Shown: positions 5,905 to 8,298 of the stretch, piece after piece | Layout: every line of letters begins with the position of its first letter | Position numbering within the stretch: the first letter of the stretch is position 1 | Assembly: GCA_027024625.1 (NCBI GenBank) | Contig: JALVRY010000468.1 | Coordinates: 1-8,298, forward strand | Length of the DNA: 8,298 bases | DNA from: Thiotrichaceae bacterium | Lineage (GTDB): Bacteria; Pseudomonadota; Gammaproteobacteria; Thiotrichales; Thiotrichaceae | Reading direction: 5' to 3' | Notes under the pieces: model-generated | What the model was told of the DNA's origin: nothing | The model's database searches: none | The model's input: only the letters and a program-made list of their open reading frames with translations | Position numbers and translations under genes: made by a program

Positions 5905-7428
5905 TTGTCATATCGGTTGTTTTATAAACTCATACTTATCACTCTGAGCTTAAGTTTGGTAGCATGCTCGGGTGTGCCTGCTCAGCATAAAAAGTCTCAG
6001 AGTAATTATTTAACAAATTATCAATCAGGAACTTATCTTGAGAAAAAGTTTGCACCTTTACTTAAGCAGCATCCTAATAAAACAGGTTTTTTTCTTTTAG
6101 CAAATGGTGTTGATGCCTTTGCAGTGCGTTCGGCATTGATTAAAAAAGCACAAAGTAAAATTGATGTGCAGTATTACATGATTCATGAAGATAAGTCGGG
6201 GAGTGATTTCTATCGTTTGCTTAAACAGGCGGCTAATCGAGGTGTAAAAATTCGTTTATTAATTGATGATATACACCTTAGTAATGAAACAACATTACTA
6301 AAAGACCTAGCAGCACATCCGAATGTTGAGGTGCGAGTGTTTAATCCTTTTAATCGCCATATTTCACGATATCCACAGTTTGTTTTTAAGTTAGGAAAAA
6401 TAACAAGGCGGATGCATGATAAATCTCTAACGATTGATAATCAGATCAGCATTGTTGGCGGGCGAAATATTGCGGATGAATATTTTCATCAACAAAAAGA
6501 AGTTCGCTTTGGTGATATGGATGTTGCATTTATTGGTCCAAGAGTACGCGATGTTTCACTGAGTTTTGACCGATTTTGGAATAGTCGTTTGGTTGATCGA
6601 CTGGATAATTTAGAAAAAATTCCAGCCTCTAGTAAAGCCCTAACCGTATCTTACAAAAGTGCTTTATCCATTGATGATAGTTATTATCTTAATGCACTGG
6701 ATAAGCAGAAGTTTCCTTTTTCTTGGGGGAAGGCAAAGCTTATCGCTGATGATCCAGAGAAAATCAAACGCAAAAGAAATACCAAGAAATTTATTAAAGT
6801 ATCAGAAATCAGCAAATATATTAGTAATACAAAAAAAGAACTTCTTATTTTTACGCCTTATTTAGTGCCAACAAAAGCCGGTTTGCGATATGTAAAAGAG
6901 TTAAGAAAAAAGGGCGTTAGAATTATATTACTGACAAATTCTTTGCATACTACCGATGTACCTTTTGTTCATTCTGGATATATGAATTATCGAAAGGCAT
7001 TAATCAAGCTAGGTGTTGAATTGCATGAGCTGAAAGTGGGGGATTTTCCACTTTTTAAATCACATGCAATGGGAGAAAGGGTACGAGCAAAGAAAAATAG
7101 TCTACATGCCAAGGTGATGGTTTTTGATAGAAAGCTATTTTATATTGGCTCAATGAATATTGACCCACGTTCTGTATATGAGAATACAGAGCTAGGTCTT
7201 GTGATTGAATCTCCAAAGGTTGCTAATTTGATTTATAAATGGTTTGCTCGCAATGCTGATGATCTTACTTATACAATGAAAATTAAAAATCTATCTGGTA
7301 GAGGTGAAACATTAGTTTGGCAAGATGGGGAGAGTAAATTCTACATTAAAGAGCCAAAAACAAGATTGTTGGGTAGAATTTGGATGGATTTTCTAAGTGG
7401 GTTGCCGATTGCAGAGAATCATCTTTAA
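5905..7428 (+). CDS. Phospholipase D / cardiolipin-synthase-like lipoprotein (ClsC-like)
   Basis: This 507-residue protein has two HKD catalytic motifs: His171-x-Lys173-x4-Asp178 followed by GGRN (185-188), and His401-x-Lys403-x4-Asp408 followed by GSMN (415-418). The order and wording (LANGVDAFAVR, IDVQYYMI, RRMHDKSLTIDN, GGRNIADEYF, NIDPRSVYENTELGL) match E. coli ClsC, a cardiolipin synthase that joins phosphatidyl groups from PE and PG. Unlike ClsC as I recall it, this protein has a lipoprotein signal peptide: a hydrophobic stretch and lipobox LVAC with Cys21. Ser follows the Cys, which predicts outer-membrane sorting. The start is TTG 5905, 11 bases after gggg; ATT 5902 is a less likely alternative. 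No in-frame ATG lies before the signal peptide. A palindromic element ends 50 bases upstream and may set transcription. Phospholipase activity rather than synthesis remains possible. Confidence 0.9.
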   Translation: MSYRLFYKLILITLSLSLVACSGVPAQHKKSQSNYLTNYQSGTYLEKKFAPLLKQHPNKTGFFLLANGVDAFAVRSALIKKAQSKIDVQYYMIHEDKSGSDFYRLLKQAANRGVKIRLLIDDIHLSNETTLLKDLAAHPNVEVRVFNPFNRHISRYPQFVFKLGKITRRMHDKSLTIDNQISIVGGRNIADEYFHQQKEVRFGDMDVAFIGPRVRDVSLSFDRFWNSRLVDRLDNLEKIPASSKALTVSYKSALSIDDSYYLNALDKQKFPFSWGKAKLIADDPEKIKRKRNTKKFIKVSEISKYISNTKKELLIFTPYLVPTKAGLRYVKELRKKGVRIILLTNSLHTTDVPFVHSGYMNYRKALIKLGVELHELKVGDFPLFKSHAMGERVRAKKNSLHAKVMVFDRKLFYIGSMNIDPRSVYENTELGLVIESPKVANLIYKWFARNADDLTYTMKIKNLSGRGETLVWQDGESKFYIKEPKTRLLGRIWMDFLSGLPIAENHL

Positions 7429-7445
7429 TTATGCATTCCTACTTA
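7426..7445. repeat. Second copy of the right end of the 161-bp MITE
   Basis: taattatgcattcctactta matches 5683-5702 at 18 of 20 positions in the same orientation. It begins within the phospholipase stop codon and fills the 14-base gap to the convergent L,D-transpeptidase stop. It lies in a ctttaa...ttaaag palindrome (7423-7448) and, as at the other copy, is followed by TA after CCTACT. It could be a solo end of the element or a short read-through barrier between the convergent genes. Confidence 0.55.
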
Positions 7446-8228
7446 AAGCTTAATATTCTTCAGCTCTTGGATGGGTGCTTGAATGAGTAAAGGTTGTTTA
7501 CTTGCATCTAGCCACTCAAGTATTGTGAGCAAATTATTCTTCGCCATTGCGGTACAGCCTGCGGTGGTTGTTTGATTGTCTTTCCACACGTGCATAAATA
7601 TTGCACTGCCGCCTTTCTTTTTGATGGGATGTTTGTTGTGCTCAATTTCAATTCCCCATTCATATAAATGATCATCACGTCGCATTCGTTCAAATGATTT
7701 CCAGTGTGCTTTCGGCGTGTTGGCTTGCTCTGCTGGAAGTTTAACCCAGTGGTTATAGTCCGTTGATTCGACATCATCAATGTAGTAATCGCGGTCGGTA
7801 GCTTGTTTGTAAGGGTAGCTTTGTTGCTTTGCTGGAGCATCGGCATAGCCAAAACTCGTTGCTAGCTTAAAAACACCTGCTGGTGCTTTGCCGTCACCTT
7901 CTTGTTTAAAATTTTTTAGGCCTTTGGTTTTATGTAAGCCTGTCCCCCATGCTGTTCCATTTCTTCCAAGCATAACAGGGTAGGGTTTACCTATTTTCTG
8001 CCATTGGTTTTGCTTCTTCTCGTAGCGTTGTAATTCGCCACTAGAGTCATTCCATGAATGGCTATTTACAAGAAGTACTTGCTGAGTAGAGGCAGGAAGC
8101 TGTCTTAAAAGTGCTGTAGTAATATTTGCATGGTCATCATTGGAAGAACAACCAGAAAGTATAATGCTGAGTGCAGCTAAGAAAGTGCAAAGAGAGAATA
8201 GCTTTAGCTTCCTAGTAACAATATTCAT
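7443..8228 (-). CDS. L,D-transpeptidase (YkuD)-family lipoprotein
   Basis: This 261-residue precursor has a lipoprotein signal: MNIVTRKLK, a hydrophobic core, and lipobox LSGC with Cys27 followed by Ser, so it is probably anchored in the outer membrane facing the periplasm. The mature part matches the YkuD-fold branch with VMLGRNGTAWGTG (85-97), EGDGKAPAGVFKL (110-122) and the catalytic stretch IFMHVWKDNQTTTAGCTAMA. His213 and Cys225 are the expected catalytic residues, and Cys225 would form the acyl-enzyme. The family makes 3-3 peptidoglycan crosslinks, attaches proteins to peptidoglycan, or hydrolyses such links; which applies cannot be decided here. The short His-x11-Cys spacing is typical of this PTxGC-type subgroup rather than of ErfK/YbiS (SHGC). 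The start ATG (8226-8228) overlaps the upstream stop as TAATG, and its own ribosome site is poor, suggesting coupled translation. Confidence 0.9.
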   Translation of the reverse strand: MNIVTRKLKLFSLCTFLAALSIILSGCSSNDDHANITTALLRQLPASTQQVLLVNSHSWNDSSGELQRYEKKQNQWQKIGKPYPVMLGRNGTAWGTGLHKTKGLKNFKQEGDGKAPAGVFKLATSFGYADAPAKQQSYPYKQATDRDYYIDDVESTDYNHWVKLPAEQANTPKAHWKSFERMRRDDHLYEWGIEIEHNKHPIKKKGGSAIFMHVWKDNQTTTAGCTAMAKNNLLTILEWLDASKQPLLIQAPIQELKNIKL

Positions 8229-8298
8229 TATTTAGCATCAACTTTTTCTGGTTGTACATGAGAAACGATTTTTTTAACTGCTGGGTTAGGTCTAGCAC
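8228..8298 (-). CDS. C-terminal end of an unidentified gene, partial
   Basis: On the minus strand, 22 codons are open from the window's right edge to a TAA at 8228-8230. The last residues are VSHVQPEKVDAK. The stop overlaps the L,D-transpeptidase ATG by one base (TAATG), the usual geometry of coupled operon genes, and that is the main reason for calling it. The segment is too short to assign a family. Confidence 0.5.
   Translation of the reverse strand, partial: ARPNPAVKKIVSHVQPEKVDAK

Noticed and set aside
6659..6865. 68-codon plus-strand ORF inside the phospholipase gene
   Set aside because: It is an out-of-frame overlap in AT-rich coding sequence, with no ribosome site or domain.
7508..7852. 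114-codon minus-strand ORF within the L,D-transpeptidase gene
   Set aside because: It is a different frame on the same strand; the transpeptidase frame carries the lipobox and catalytic His/Cys.

Overview
The window is AT-rich DNA (roughly 40% GC by eye) from a Gram-negative bacterium, most likely a gammaproteobacterium. The evidence is a small outer-membrane beta-barrel protein, two lipoproteins with clear lipoboxes, a ClsC-like phospholipase D lipoprotein, and a periplasmic-type L,D-transpeptidase. The genus cannot be fixed from sequence alone. The abundance of short palindromic repeats would suit a repeat-rich lineage such as the Thiotrichales or Methylococcales, but this is only an inference.

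Layout: bases 2-1510 hold the C-terminal half of a CHAT-domain (caspase-like) protein followed by a helical, TPR-like region; its N-terminus lies outside the window. A 180-bp imperfect palindrome (1545-1724) follows. Next, on the minus strand, is an OmpA-like/opacity-type beta-barrel protein (1818-2426). It is divergent from a small single-domain FKBP peptidyl-prolyl isomerase (2673-3017). A two-gene overlapping operon follows: an RnfD/NqrB-like polytopic membrane protein (3274-4098) and a secreted DUF2330 protein (4079-5455). The 449-bp gap after it is largely filled by two further, unrelated palindromic elements (5542-5702 and 5727-5854). Then come a two-HKD phospholipase D/cardiolipin-synthase-like lipoprotein (5905-7428, TTG start) and, convergent with it, an L,D-transpeptidase-family lipoprotein (7443-8228). 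The latter overlaps by one base the end of another minus-strand gene that runs off the window (8228-8298).

How it fits together: most complete genes act at the cell envelope (outer-membrane barrel, DUF2330 exported protein with a membrane partner, phospholipid-modifying lipoprotein, peptidoglycan-crosslinking-type lipoprotein), but apart from the RnfD-like/DUF2330 pair and the coupled minus-strand pair at the right edge they look like separate transcription units.

The most unusual content is non-coding. Three different hairpin/MITE-like elements are present. One end of the second element recurs (18 of 20 bases, direct orientation) exactly in the 14-bp gap between the two convergent genes, so copies of the same repeat end bracket the phospholipase D gene. 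The clearest candidate for a poorly described protein system is the RnfD-like/DUF2330 gene pair, which stands without other Rnf subunits. No tRNA, rRNA, CRISPR array, complete insertion sequence or origin was found.
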